From contig JAWOKN010000092.1 in NCBI GenBank assembly GCA_033854175.1, positions 1 through 8,453 on the forward strand: a DNA stretch of 8,453 nt, given 5' to 3'. The translations under genes were made by a program, and so were the position numbers. Below are positions 1 through 7,485 of the stretch, in pieces (positions within the stretch are counted from its first letter, which is position 1; every line of letters begins with the position of its first letter). This stretch comes from DATKPE01 sp033854175 (GTDB lineage: Bacteria > Bacteroidota > Ignavibacteria > UBA10030 > SZUA-254). Below the pieces are notes generated by a model that saw only the letters and a list, made by a program, of their open reading frames with translations, was not told where the DNA came from and ran no database searches.

Positions 1-2
1 TC

Positions 3-194
3 GGTCAGGAGGTCGCATCGGTGCTGAACAGACAGGTGATGGAGGACGGAGTCCAGGAAATCACATTTGACGCCGGAAATCTCTCATCGGGTGTCTACTT
101 CTACCAGCTGAAGGCCGAAGTCATCGCCGATCAGGATAACGGGATTGCAGCAAAAACGCTGACGGCGGTCAAGAAAATGGTGCTCCTGAAATAA
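3..194 (+). CDS. C-terminal fragment of a probable T9SS-sorted secreted protein (5' truncated)
   Basis: The open frame enters from the left edge and ends at TAA 192-194, giving 63 visible residues. The motif LSSGVYFYQL followed by a charged, Lys-rich end (KKMVLLK) matches the usual pattern of type A C-terminal sorting domains of the type IX secretion system: a G-[VI]-Y-[FY]-x-[LV] strand, then a last short basic strand. Such domains direct proteins across the outer membrane and are removed or anchored at the cell surface. The cargo domain lies outside the window, so what the protein does cannot be told. There is an insert of about 20 residues (AEVIADQDNGIAAKTL region) between the two last strands, which is common in these domains. 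A strong terminator follows 25 nt after the stop. The domain assignment rests on motif recognition only. Confidence 0.75.
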   Translation, partial: GQEVASVLNRQVMEDGVQEITFDAGNLSSGVYFYQLKAEVIADQDNGIAAKTLTAVKKMVLLK

Positions 195-218
195 CGAACC
201 TGCAGCAAGTATTCCCTG

Positions 219-253
219 AGGAAAACCGGCCCTATCGGCCGGTTTTCCTTTTT
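219..253 (+). terminator. Intrinsic terminator between convergent genes
   Basis: A perfect 12-bp stem (GGAAAACCGGCC at 220-231 with GGCCGGTTTTCC at 237-248) closes a 5-nt loop and is followed by TTTTT at 249-253. This is a textbook rho-independent terminator for the plus-strand gene ending at 194. The minus-strand pump operon ends at 258, only 5 nt away. Read from that side the same hairpin is formed, but no T-run follows it, so it may stop both transcripts with lower efficiency on the minus strand. Confidence 0.9.
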
Positions 254-257
254 CATA

Positions 258-1394
258 TCAGGACAGTTTTTTCTCAAACCTCAGAACACTCAGCGTCAGA
301 ACGGCGACGCCAAAGAGAAAAAGCATGAGCGCCTGAGGCCAGAGCTCTGCAAGACCCGAACCCCTCAAAAATATTCCACGGACGATCTCGAGAAAATACC
401 GCAGCGGGATGATGTAGGTGATCATCCGGATCACTCCCGGCATGTTGGAAACCGGAAACGCGAAACCGGAGAGGAATATAAACGGCATGAAAAAGAAAAA
501 CTGTGCTATCATCATCGCCTGCTGCTGCGACTTGGCAATCGTCGAGATGAACAGGCCGAGTCCCAATGTTGTCAGGATGAATAATCCCGAAAGACCGAAC
601 AACAGCGGTAAACTCCCCACCATCGGCACCTGGAACCAGAACCGCGCGATTGCCAGCACAAACAGGACATCGACAAAACCTATGATACTGAACGGAATGA
701 GCTTCCCGATAATGAGCTGGTACGGTTGAATCGGCGTCACCAGGAGCTGTTCCAGAGTGCCGATCTCCTTCTCCTTGACAATTCCAAGGGATGTCAGCGT
801 CATCGTGATAATCATCAGAACCAGCGCCACGACACCCGGCACCATATAATATGAGCTTTTCAGATCCGGGTTGAACCAGATCCTCGGTTCGGGTTCGATC
901 GCACCGATCGTCGCCCCGCGCCCTACCACCCGTGACTGCAAAACGACCTTGTTGGAGAAGGCGGCGACAATCTGCGTGGCATAGGCCAGGAGGACCGTCG
1001 CGGTGTTCGCGTCCGTTCCGTCCAGGATGACCTGGATCTGCGCGGTCCGGTGCGAAAGGAGTGCATTCCCGAACTGCGCCGGGATGACCAGGATGATCGA
1101 GGCCTTCCCGGTTTCGAGGTACTCATCCGCATCGACAGGGATATCCACCCGGTAGCGTTCGGTGAAATACTCCGAGTTGGTGAATTCCCTCGTAAAATTC
1201 CGGCTCTCGGCCGTTCTGTCGAGATCACAGACGACCATCGTGCTGTTCTTGATATCGGTCGTGGCCGCGTACCCGAGGAGCAAAACCTGGAGAACAGGCG
1301 CAAGGATCGAAACCCCGAGCATGCGCTTGTCCTGCCGGATCTGGTAAAATTCTTTCTTGATGATTTCCGCAATGACCGCTATGCTCTTCTTCAT
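258..1394 (-). CDS. ABC-2 type permease, YbhR/YhhJ-like (second permease of the pump)
   Basis: This 378-aa inner-membrane protein has the layout of ABC-2 exporter permeases: an amphipathic N-terminus (KKEFYQIRQDKR, residues 13-24), a first membrane helix at about 26-46, a large periplasmic domain (about 50-180) and five C-terminal helices (about 184-206, 228-252, 260-286, 292-315, 352-372). Family hallmarks are visible: LDGTDANTA (124-132), RIWFNPDLKSSYYMVPG (171-187), the cytosolic coupling stretch VKEKEIGTLEQLLVTPI (206-222) and RYFLEIVRGIFLRG (332-345). The length is normal for YbhS/YbhR/YhhJ relatives. It starts with ATG 12 nt after the stop of the paralogous permease, with AGGA about 11-14 nt upstream as a modest ribosome site, and is the last gene of the operon. 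It probably forms a heterodimer with its neighbour to make the export path. The substrate cannot be read from sequence. Confidence 0.93.
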   Translation of the reverse strand: MKKSIAVIAEIIKKEFYQIRQDKRMLGVSILAPVLQVLLLGYAATTDIKNSTMVVCDLDRTAESRNFTREFTNSEYFTERYRVDIPVDADEYLETGKASIILVIPAQFGNALLSHRTAQIQVILDGTDANTATVLLAYATQIVAAFSNKVVLQSRVVGRGATIGAIEPEPRIWFNPDLKSSYYMVPGVVALVLMIITMTLTSLGIVKEKEIGTLEQLLVTPIQPYQLIIGKLIPFSIIGFVDVLFVLAIARFWFQVPMVGSLPLLFGLSGLFILTTLGLGLFISTIAKSQQQAMMIAQFFFFMPFIFLSGFAFPVSNMPGVIRMITYIIPLRYFLEIVRGIFLRGSGLAELWPQALMLFLFGVAVLTLSVLRFEKKLS

Positions 1395-1406
1395 CCGCCG
1401 CTTTTC

Positions 1407-2540
1407 CTAGAGTGCCCTTTTTCGCATTCTCAGTATACTGACGCCCAGCATGAGGACCGCAAAGAGCGCCATGAAGAGAAACTGTTCCCACACCGCCGTA
1501 AAACCGACTCCCTTCAGCATGATCCCCCGTACGACTGCCAGAAAATATTTATTGACAGCGAGATAGGACACGACCTGGAGAACCAGAGGCATGCTGGCTA
1601 CCGGAAAGACAAAACCGGACAGCAAAAACGAGGGGAGGAGCGAACTGAAGACCGAGATCAGGAACGCAACCTGCTGCGAATCGGTCACGGTGGATATCAG
1701 GAGCCCCTGCCCCAAGGCGCCCAGGATGATGATGACAATCGCGGCGTACAGGAGCAAAATGCTCCCCGCGACCTGGATGTCGAATAAAAGGTATCCGAGG
1801 AAAAGAATTCCGCTGGCGGCAATAAGGCTGATGAGAAGGTACGGAATGGTCTTGCCGATAATCACCTGCGCAGGGTTGAGGGGTGAAACCATGATTTGCT
1901 CCATGGTGCCACGTTCTTTCTCACGGACCACCGTCATCGACGTCGATACGACGGCCGTGAGGACGATGATGAACCCGAGGAGACCGGGAACCAGGAATCT
2001 CGATGAGACCAGATCGGGGTTGTACCAGACGCGCGGTTCAAAGTCGACCGGCTGGTACGCCTCCCTGCCGATCCGGCGGTATGCATCGGCAGTCATGCGC
2101 GTCGAATACTCCACGGTCAGCCGCACCGCGTTTGCAACAGCCTGTCCCGCGGTATTCGCGTCGGCGCCGTCGACGAGGATTTGTACCTTCACGTTTTTAC
2201 CCGACAGAAGATCCTGCCCGAACTGGGCCGGCACGACAACGGCAATCCTTGAGCGGCCGTCGAGAAAATCCTCCTCGATTTCCCGGTAATTTGCGACATC
2301 GGCGGTAAAACGGAAATATTCCGAATGCTTGAACTTTTCCAGATAGCTCCTGCTCATCTCGGTTTTATTCTGATCCAGGATCACCAGGGGGACGTGTTTC
2401 ACGTCGAAATTCAAGGCATAACCGACCATGATGATCAGCACCGACGGCAGTCCGAGGAGCATACCAAGCGACGTGCGGTCGCGCCGGAGCTGGCGGAATT
2501 CTTTCACAATCACCGGTTTTAACAGCTTCAGCACTTTCAC
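1407..2540 (-). CDS. ABC-2 type permease, YbhS-like (first permease of the pump)
   Basis: This 377-aa protein is a paralogue of the downstream permease with the same architecture: basic N-terminus with KEFRQLRRDR (13-22), helix at about 24-43, periplasmic domain about 45-180, then five helices (about 184-204, 228-252, 260-285, 291-314, 352-371). Matching motifs are VDGADANTA (123-131), RVWYNPDLVSSRFLVPG (170-186), VREKERGTMEQIMVSPL (205-221) and KYFLAVVRGIMLKG (331-344). The start is GTG at 2540-2538, within a GTGA overlap with the stop of the upstream ATPase gene, a classic translational coupling arrangement. No strong independent start is needed. Together with the last gene it would form the membrane part of a drug- or toxin-type exporter. 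The specific substrate is unknown. Confidence 0.93.
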   Translation of the reverse strand: MKVLKLLKPVIVKEFRQLRRDRTSLGMLLGLPSVLIIMVGYALNFDVKHVPLVILDQNKTEMSRSYLEKFKHSEYFRFTADVANYREIEEDFLDGRSRIAVVVPAQFGQDLLSGKNVKVQILVDGADANTAGQAVANAVRLTVEYSTRMTADAYRRIGREAYQPVDFEPRVWYNPDLVSSRFLVPGLLGFIIVLTAVVSTSMTVVREKERGTMEQIMVSPLNPAQVIIGKTIPYLLISLIAASGILFLGYLLFDIQVAGSILLLYAAIVIIILGALGQGLLISTVTDSQQVAFLISVFSSLLPSFLLSGFVFPVASMPLVLQVVSYLAVNKYFLAVVRGIMLKGVGFTAVWEQFLFMALFAVLMLGVSILRMRKRAL

Positions 2541-3499
2541 CGCGCCATCACCTCCGGCTCCCGCCCGGTTTCCTTGTCCAAAATGTAGAGAAACACATCT
2601 TCGAGAGATGGCGTGATGCGCTCGATCGACCTGGGGAGGAACCCTTTTGACGATAATAATTCCAGAATGAGCCTTCTCCCCTCATCCTCGTTCCCGACCA
2701 TCACATGCAGAGAGGTGCCGAAGACAGAGGTTTCGTGCGCCCACGGTTGCGTTCGGATCGCCTCCAAAACCCCGACGATATTCCCCTGCTCGAGGGTAAC
2801 CTCAAGGATCGGCTCTCTGATGTGCTCCCGCTTCAGCACCCCAGGGCTCCCCGCGGCGACCAGCCGGCCTGCGTGGATCAGGAGAATATCATTACAGTAT
2901 TCCGCCTCATCAAGGAAATGTGTGGTCACGAGAACCGTAATCCCTTCGGATGAAAGCCGGTTGATCAATTCCCAAAAATTACGGCGCGATAAGGGATCGA
3001 CGCCGCCTGTGGGTTCATCGAGAAAGACGATCCCCGGCTGGTGAAGGATCGCACAGCCCAGCGCAAGCCGCTGTTTCCACCCGCCGGAGAGGGTCTTTGT
3101 CAGGCTCGTCTCCCTCCCCTTGAGGTCCGCCATCGCGAGAACCCAGGCCATCCGGTCCCGCAGTGCATTGTTCCGCAATCCGTAGATCCCGCCATAGAAC
3201 CGGATATTCTGCTCCACGGTAAGATCGTCGTACAACGAAAAACGCTGGGACATGTAGCCGATCTGAAGCTTCACGAGTTCCGTGTGGGTATTGATATCAT
3301 GACCTGCGACCGTTGCGGTTCCCGATGTCGGCTGAAGCAATCCGCAGAGCATCCGTATGGTCGTCGATTTCCCCGCTCCGTTGGCTCCCAGAAAACCGAA
3401 GATTTCTCCCCGCCTGACAGAAAAACTCACATGATCCACGGCTGTGAAGTTGCCGAAGACCTTCGTCAGATCCATCACCTCAATCGCGTTATCGGCCAT
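2537..3499 (-). CDS. ABC transporter ATPase with intact catalytic motifs (YbhF second-half-like)
   Basis: This is a 320-aa nucleotide-binding subunit of the ABC-2 exporter (DrrA/CcmA-type) class. Visible motifs in order: Walker A GANGAGKST (38-46), Q-loop Gln85 in GYMSQRFSLYDDLT, signature LSGGWKQ (137-143), Walker B IVFLDEP (157-163) with catalytic Glu162, D-loop GGVDP (165-169) and H-loop His194 in TTHFLDEAE. A C-terminal extension of about 100 residues ends with the family motif ITPSLEDVFLYIL. The signature has Trp where Met or Gln is usual, which is tolerated in this family. The start ATG lies inside the end of the preceding ATPase gene (11-nt overlap, different frame), and the stop overlaps the permease start by 4 nt, so production is likely coupled. 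It most likely pairs with the upstream ATPase as a heterodimer and supplies the catalytically complete H-loop. Confidence 0.95.
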   Translation of the reverse strand: MADNAIEVMDLTKVFGNFTAVDHVSFSVRRGEIFGFLGANGAGKSTTIRMLCGLLQPTSGTATVAGHDINTHTELVKLQIGYMSQRFSLYDDLTVEQNIRFYGGIYGLRNNALRDRMAWVLAMADLKGRETSLTKTLSGGWKQRLALGCAILHQPGIVFLDEPTGGVDPLSRRNFWELINRLSSEGITVLVTTHFLDEAEYCNDILLIHAGRLVAAGSPGVLKREHIREPILEVTLEQGNIVGVLEAIRTQPWAHETSVFGTSLHVMVGNEDEGRRLILELLSSKGFLPRSIERITPSLEDVFLYILDKETGREPEVMAR

Positions 3500-4490
3500 G
3501 GGATGATCCCATCTGGTTCCCGTACCCGGTGGTGCCGCCGGAAGGAGAGGCGGACGCGGAGCCAGCCTCAGCCGGATGCGTTAAAAGATAGATAAAGACA
3601 TTCTCGAGTGAAGGCGGTATCACACGCCGGCTTGTGATCGTGATCCCCGCTTCGCTGAGCGACTTTTCAACCGTGGCCATATCCGCCGACGCGTCATGCA
3701 CAATAACGTTGAGCCTGTCGCCGAATGCCTGGACATCGAGCAGGATCGGAAGGCTTTTGAGAAGGTTGAAGCCATCCCGGACTCTGTCGCAGACGATCTC
3801 AACCACCTCCCCCTTCATCCTCCCCTTGATGGCGGCCGGATCGTCAATCAGAAGGATCCGGCCGGCGGTCATGAAGGCCACCCGGTTGCACCGCTCGGCT
3901 TCGTCAAGATAGGGCGTCGTCATGACAATCGTAATACCCTCGAGAAGGAGGCTCTGGAGGATTTTCCAGAAATCCCTGCGGGAGACCGGGTCGACACCGG
4001 TGGTGGGTTCGTCAAGGAATATGATTTTCGGTTTATGGACCAGCGTGCAGGCCAGCGCGAGCTTCTGCTTCATGCCGCCGGAGAGGTTCCCGGCGAGGCG
4101 GTCACGGAAGGGCATCAGACGGGTAAATTCCAGCAACTCATCCCTCCTCCTGTGATAATCATAGACCTTGTTGATCTCGGCAAAAAATTCTATGTTTTCG
4201 TCGATGGTCAGATCACCGTAGAGAGAAAACCTCTGGGAAAGATAGCCGATCTCCCGTTTGATCCTGTCGGTATCACGGAGAAGATCATCCCCGAGGATCG
4301 TTGCAGTACCTGATGTGGGTGCCAGAATGCCGCAGAGCATCCGGATCGTCGTCGTCTTACCTGCCCCGTCCGGACCCACAAGGCCGAACATCTCCCCCGA
4401 TCTGACATCCATCTGAAGCGGTTCGACTGCCCGGATCTCCCCGAAAACACGTGAGAGGCCGTAGGCCTGGATGGCGTATTCGCTGTTCAT
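3489..4490 (-). CDS. ABC transporter ATPase with Pro at the H-loop (YbhF first-half-like)
   Basis: This 333-aa nucleotide-binding subunit shows Walker A GPDGAGKTT (39-47), Q-loop Gln86 in GYLSQRFSLYGDLT, signature LSGGMKQ (136-142), Walker B IIFLDEP (156-162) with Glu161, and D-loop TGVDP (164-168). The switch residue normally His is Pro193 in TTPYLDEAERC. My recollection is that TPY-DEAERC is common in the first half of YbhF-type double ATPases, so this is probably a family trait and not a damaged gene. The C-terminal regulatory part ends in IPPSLENVFIYLL and then a Ser/Gly/Ala-rich tail of about 27 residues. ATG start is 2 nt after the adaptor stop, with no clear Shine-Dalgarno, suggesting coupling. 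It likely forms an asymmetric dimer with the next ATPase. Confidence 0.95.
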   Translation of the reverse strand: MNSEYAIQAYGLSRVFGEIRAVEPLQMDVRSGEMFGLVGPDGAGKTTTIRMLCGILAPTSGTATILGDDLLRDTDRIKREIGYLSQRFSLYGDLTIDENIEFFAEINKVYDYHRRRDELLEFTRLMPFRDRLAGNLSGGMKQKLALACTLVHKPKIIFLDEPTTGVDPVSRRDFWKILQSLLLEGITIVMTTPYLDEAERCNRVAFMTAGRILLIDDPAAIKGRMKGEVVEIVCDRVRDGFNLLKSLPILLDVQAFGDRLNVIVHDASADMATVEKSLSEAGITITSRRVIPPSLENVFIYLLTHPAEAGSASASPSGGTTGYGNQMGSSHGR

Positions 4491-4492
4491 TC

Positions 4493-5416
4493 TTATGACG
4501 GATTTGAAACCGTGATCATCGCGTCGGCGGGCAGTCCGGGTTTGAGGAAGCCGTCGGGATTGCCGATTTCCAGTTTTATGCCGAATACCAGTTTTGTCCG
4601 CTCCTCCGGTGTCTGGATATTTTTCGGTGTAAACTCTGCAACGGGGGAAATGTAGACGACTTTCCCGTTGAAGTATTTCGATTTCTGGCCATCGATCGAA
4701 ACGCGGGCTGTATCGCCCAACCGGACTCTCCCGACTTCCTGCTCATTGACGTAGATCATCAATTTCACGGTGTCGAGACAGGTGATCCGGAGAATGTTCA
4801 TCCCCGCATTCACCAGCTCACCGGCCTCGATACCCTTCAGGGTGACGACACCGGCCGAGGGGGCAAGGAGATAACAATCGCCGACCTTCTTCCTCAGATA
4901 ATCGGCCTGGGCGGCGGCATAATCCCGCTTCTGACGCGCTTCCTGTATTTCCTCAGGCCGGGAACCGTGGTGAAGTTTTTCCATGGTTTGTTCCGCCGTT
5001 ACATACCGGGCGTAGGCCTGATCAAATTCCTGCTGGGTGACCGTCTGGGACTTCAGAAGGTCCTTCATCCTGTTGTAGTCAGCTTCCGCGGTTTTAAAAT
5101 TTGCATCCGCCTGAATGATGTCTTCCTTCCGGGGCCCCTCGACGGCGAGTTTGTAGGCCGCATCAAACGATCCCAGGTTGGCAACCGCCTGACGCAGCTG
5201 AATCTGGTAATCCGCATCATCGATGATCGCCAGAGTATCCCCTTTCCTGACCGTTGATCCCTCATCAACCCGGACCTCAGCGACCTGGCCCGACACCTCG
5301 GCGCCGATATCGACATCCGTACCTTCGATGACACCCGATGACCTGATCTCCCTGCCGTCGTACCCCGAACATCCGAGAATCAGCACCGGGAGCAGAATCA
5401 AGAGAATATTTTTCAT
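4493..5416 (-). CDS. Periplasmic lipoprotein adaptor (membrane fusion protein, HlyD/YbhG-like)
   Basis: Counting from ATG 5416, this is a 307-aa adaptor linking an inner-membrane pump to an outer-membrane channel. It has a lipoprotein signal (MKNILLILLPVLILGC, lipobox ILG-C16), a first lipoyl half (about 33-67, IGAEVSGQVAEVRVDEGSTV), a long alpha-helical hairpin (about 70-180, with GPRKEDI and GSRPEEIQEA turns typical of YbhG relatives), the second lipoyl half (about 183-213, LLAPSAGVVTLKGIEAGELV) and a beta-barrel to the end (LKPGLPADAMITV). A GTG at 5425, directly after the regulator stop, is an alternative start adding three residues. I prefer ATG 5416 because AGGTG lies about 6 nt upstream and the signal peptide then starts MKN. 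No TolC-type gene is adjacent, so the outer-membrane partner must be elsewhere. Confidence 0.94.
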   Translation of the reverse strand: MKNILLILLPVLILGCSGYDGREIRSSGVIEGTDVDIGAEVSGQVAEVRVDEGSTVRKGDTLAIIDDADYQIQLRQAVANLGSFDAAYKLAVEGPRKEDIIQADANFKTAEADYNRMKDLLKSQTVTQQEFDQAYARYVTAEQTMEKLHHGSRPEEIQEARQKRDYAAAQADYLRKKVGDCYLLAPSAGVVTLKGIEAGELVNAGMNILRITCLDTVKLMIYVNEQEVGRVRLGDTARVSIDGQKSKYFNGKVVYISPVAEFTPKNIQTPEERTKLVFGIKLEIGNPDGFLKPGLPADAMITVSNPS

Positions 5417-5425
5417 ATTCCACAC

Positions 5426-6043
5426 CTATGAGGATTTCGTTGACAGATGCCGATGGAACTCCTGCCGTGCGGTATCGGTCAGTATTCCATCGAGATAAAC
5501 AATTAAAATTGTCTTTAACGCTTCCTCCGCGGAAAAGGAGTTTTCCGCCAGGAGTTCCGGATTCACGACACCCTGGATGGAACTCAGATACATCAGCACG
5601 ACAACCTGTTTGTTGACGTCAGACCGGACGAGCCCCCGTCCTATACCCTCATCGATTAACCGTGTGAAGTTTTCAACAATGACTTTCTTCCGCATCTCGT
5701 CGATCCGCTTCCACAGATCGGGCCGATATCGGCGCATGTCGTCCAGAATGGATTTGCTTATCCGGCAGGCCATGCGGCCGATGACCAGCCAGGTCGCATA
5801 GAGCTTGTCGATAAAGCTCTCGGGATTTTTCATGCTTGCATTGATCAAACCGGCCATTTCCGCCATCTGCAGCGCGATGACACGATCGATCAAATCGTTT
5901 TTGCTCGGGAAAAACTGATACATCGTCTTTTTACTGATACCGAGGTCCGCGGACAATTCATCCATCGTGACCTTCGAAAAGCCTGACGCGAAAAACCGGT
6001 CCCGCGCATGCTCGATAATCCTCTGCTGAATATCCTGTACCAT
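5426..6043 (-). CDS. TetR/AcrR-family transcriptional regulator (CecR-like position)
   Basis: This 205-aa protein has a TetR N-terminal DNA-binding domain at about residues 6-52: IIEHARDRFFASGFSKVTMDE followed by the helix-turn-helix ELSADLGISKKTMYQFFPSKNDL. The rest is a helical ligand-binding and dimerisation region without recognisable subfamily motifs, as expected. The ATG start has GAGGG-type ribosome binding sequence (CCCTCT at 6052-6057 on the plus strand) 8 nt upstream. Its TAG stop abuts the adaptor gene with no gap, so the regulator is the first gene of the pump operon and is probably autoregulated through the inverted arms in its promoter region. In E. coli the equivalent regulator (CecR/YbiH) precedes ybhGFSR and affects sensitivity to some antibiotics. 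The inducer here is unknown. Confidence 0.95.
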   Translation of the reverse strand: MVQDIQQRIIEHARDRFFASGFSKVTMDELSADLGISKKTMYQFFPSKNDLIDRVIALQMAEMAGLINASMKNPESFIDKLYATWLVIGRMACRISKSILDDMRRYRPDLWKRIDEMRKKVIVENFTRLIDEGIGRGLVRSDVNKQVVVLMYLSSIQGVVNPELLAENSFSAEEALKTILIVYLDGILTDTARQEFHRHLSTKSS

Positions 6044-6064
6044 TTATTATTCCCTCTGTGTAAC

Positions 6065-6147
6065 ACTTTTAAAGTATTTTAAGTTTCCATCTTTCTAAAA
6101 AAATAGTACATGAAGCTGATACTAAAAACTTAAAATACTTTTATAGT
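6065..6147 (-). promoter_or_regulatory. Paired inverted operator-like arms in the pump operon leader
   Basis: Two arms, 6065-6086 and 6126-6147, are inverted copies matching at 20 of 22 positions, with an unbroken 16-bp core (AAAGTATTTTAAGTTT at 6071-6086 and its complement at 6126-6141). Each arm also holds the near-palindromic 11-mer ACTTTTAWAGT (6065-6075 and 6137-6147). The right arm covers the predicted start of transcription and the left one lies about 60-80 nt downstream. This is what a TetR-type autorepressor site could look like. Alternatively the arms pair in the mRNA as a 16-bp hairpin with a 39-nt loop, 13 nt before the ribosome site. Binding is inferred from position and symmetry. 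Confidence 0.6.
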
Positions 6148-6151
6148 TTCC

Positions 6152-6180
6152 AATATATACAATAATTTCTGAAATGTCAA
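6152..6180 (-). promoter_or_regulatory. Sigma70-type promoter of the TetR-pump operon
   Basis: On the minus strand a perfect TTGACA (6180-6175) is followed after exactly 17 nt by TATATT (6157-6152). Predicted transcription start is near 6145, giving a leader of about 100 nt before the regulator ATG. The hexamer quality and spacing are near consensus. It sits in a very AT-rich stretch, just after the 3' end of the metallopeptidase gene. Confidence 0.75.
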
Positions 6181-6237
6181 ATGAAGAGACTTATTCGATC
6201 TTCTTCCTTCCTCCCCATCAGAATAAAAATGCCCGTA

Positions 6238-7434
6238 CTATTTCAAAATCGCGATAATTTCCTGCTGGCGGGGTTCCCCCGGAACGACAACCTCGTACTT
6301 ATCCGTGATATAGACATTTATTTCACTCCGGACACCAAAATCTCCCAGAAAATATATGCCGGGTTCGATCGAGAATGAGGTCCGGGGGATGATCGACCGC
6401 TCATCCCGTGTCTCAAGATTGTCCATGTTCGCCCCACTCCCGTGGAGATCCTCCGTAATGGAGTGCCCCGTACGGTGAATGAAATACTCCCCGTAACCGT
6501 GCTTCGTGATGAATGCCCGCGCAACATCATCCACATCGCAGCCGCGGACATTTTTTCGCCCGGCAAAGGATTCCTTGAGAAAATCAACTGCCGCATCACG
6601 GGCACCTTTGACAACATCAAAAACCTTTGTGTACTTCTCCGGCACGGACGTACCAAGATACCCGACCCAGGTGATATCGTTGTAGGTTGAACCAGGTTTA
6701 TTTTTCTTTGACCAGAGATCAATGAGAACGAAATCCCCTTCGTGGAGTTCAGAATGGACATCCTTCGTCGGCTCGTAGTGCGGATTACCGCTGTTTGCAT
6801 TGACGGAACAATTCGGCGCCTCCATCGAGATGAGCCCGTGACGGTGAAACTGGTCAAGCATGAATTGCTGGACATCATATTCGGTGATGCGTTCCTTCGC
6901 CCTGATGCGGTCGCCCATGAAATTGAATGTCTTGTAGACGACGGAATGCATGATCGCAGCAGTATCCAGATTGTCACGATACGCTTCCTCGGTCCAGCAA
7001 GATTCGAAATATTGTGCAAGATCCATCGATGAGACCACCTGAACACCTGTCCTCCTGACCATTTCCACCGTGCCCGCGTCGACCTTTGAAATATAGGGAA
7101 TGGCATTCGCAGGAGAATATTCCATGGCAATGGTTTTCATCCCCCTGAGGACCGTCTTCAATCCTTCTTCCAGAGATTGCCAGCTCAGGTAAATGGTTTT
7201 TTCACCGGGAAGATGGTCGAGGTTCCACCGCTCTATGCTGTGCACCAGTTTCCGCGGTTCACCGCTGGCGGGGATGAGATAGAAGAACCGCCTGGTATTC
7301 AGCAGATGTGAGGGATATTCAAGGACCCGTTGCGCAAATTCGTTGCGCTTCCAAAAATCATAAAACAGCCACCCGTCGATCTTTTGCTGCCGCAACGTCG
7401 CCTGAATAGTCTGAATCTTGTTCTGAATGTCCAT
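6238..7434 (-). CDS. M24-family metallopeptidase (Xaa-Pro aminopeptidase/prolidase type)
   Basis: This 398-aa cytosolic enzyme probably removes or splits residues next to proline. An N-terminal creatinase-like domain (about 1-140) precedes the pita-bread catalytic domain (about 155-398). All five metal ligands expected for a dinuclear site are seen: Asp239 (LIDLWS), Asp253 (YNDITW), His324 (HRTGHSI), Glu357 (SIEPGIY) and Glu371 (RSEINVYI). The extra conserved His320 is also present. The usual DITRT motif reads DITWV, a small departure. I chose ATG 7434 (MDIQNKIQ) and not the upstream ATG 7602, because the 56 extra residues have no family character and the predicted promoter lies inside that stretch. 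AGGCGGGG lies about 8-14 nt before the chosen start. No terminator is visible after the stop. Exact specificity (aminopeptidase or dipeptidase) is not decidable here. Confidence 0.92.
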   Translation of the reverse strand: MDIQNKIQTIQATLRQQKIDGWLFYDFWKRNEFAQRVLEYPSHLLNTRRFFYLIPASGEPRKLVHSIERWNLDHLPGEKTIYLSWQSLEEGLKTVLRGMKTIAMEYSPANAIPYISKVDAGTVEMVRRTGVQVVSSMDLAQYFESCWTEEAYRDNLDTAAIMHSVVYKTFNFMGDRIRAKERITEYDVQQFMLDQFHRHGLISMEAPNCSVNANSGNPHYEPTKDVHSELHEGDFVLIDLWSKKNKPGSTYNDITWVGYLGTSVPEKYTKVFDVVKGARDAAVDFLKESFAGRKNVRGCDVDDVARAFITKHGYGEYFIHRTGHSITEDLHGSGANMDNLETRDERSIIPRTSFSIEPGIYFLGDFGVRSEINVYITDKYEVVVPGEPRQQEIIAILK

Positions 7435-7485
7435 GAGATACCCCGCCTGGATGATGCATTGATGAATGGAAAAGAAGTTCGTAGA

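Noticed and set aside
1050..1787. Long plus-strand open frame (245 codons) across the permease genes
   Set aside because: It is antisense to two clearly conserved permeases, is rich in charged low-complexity sequence, spans a gene junction and has no family motif. It is a by-product of the codon use of the real genes.
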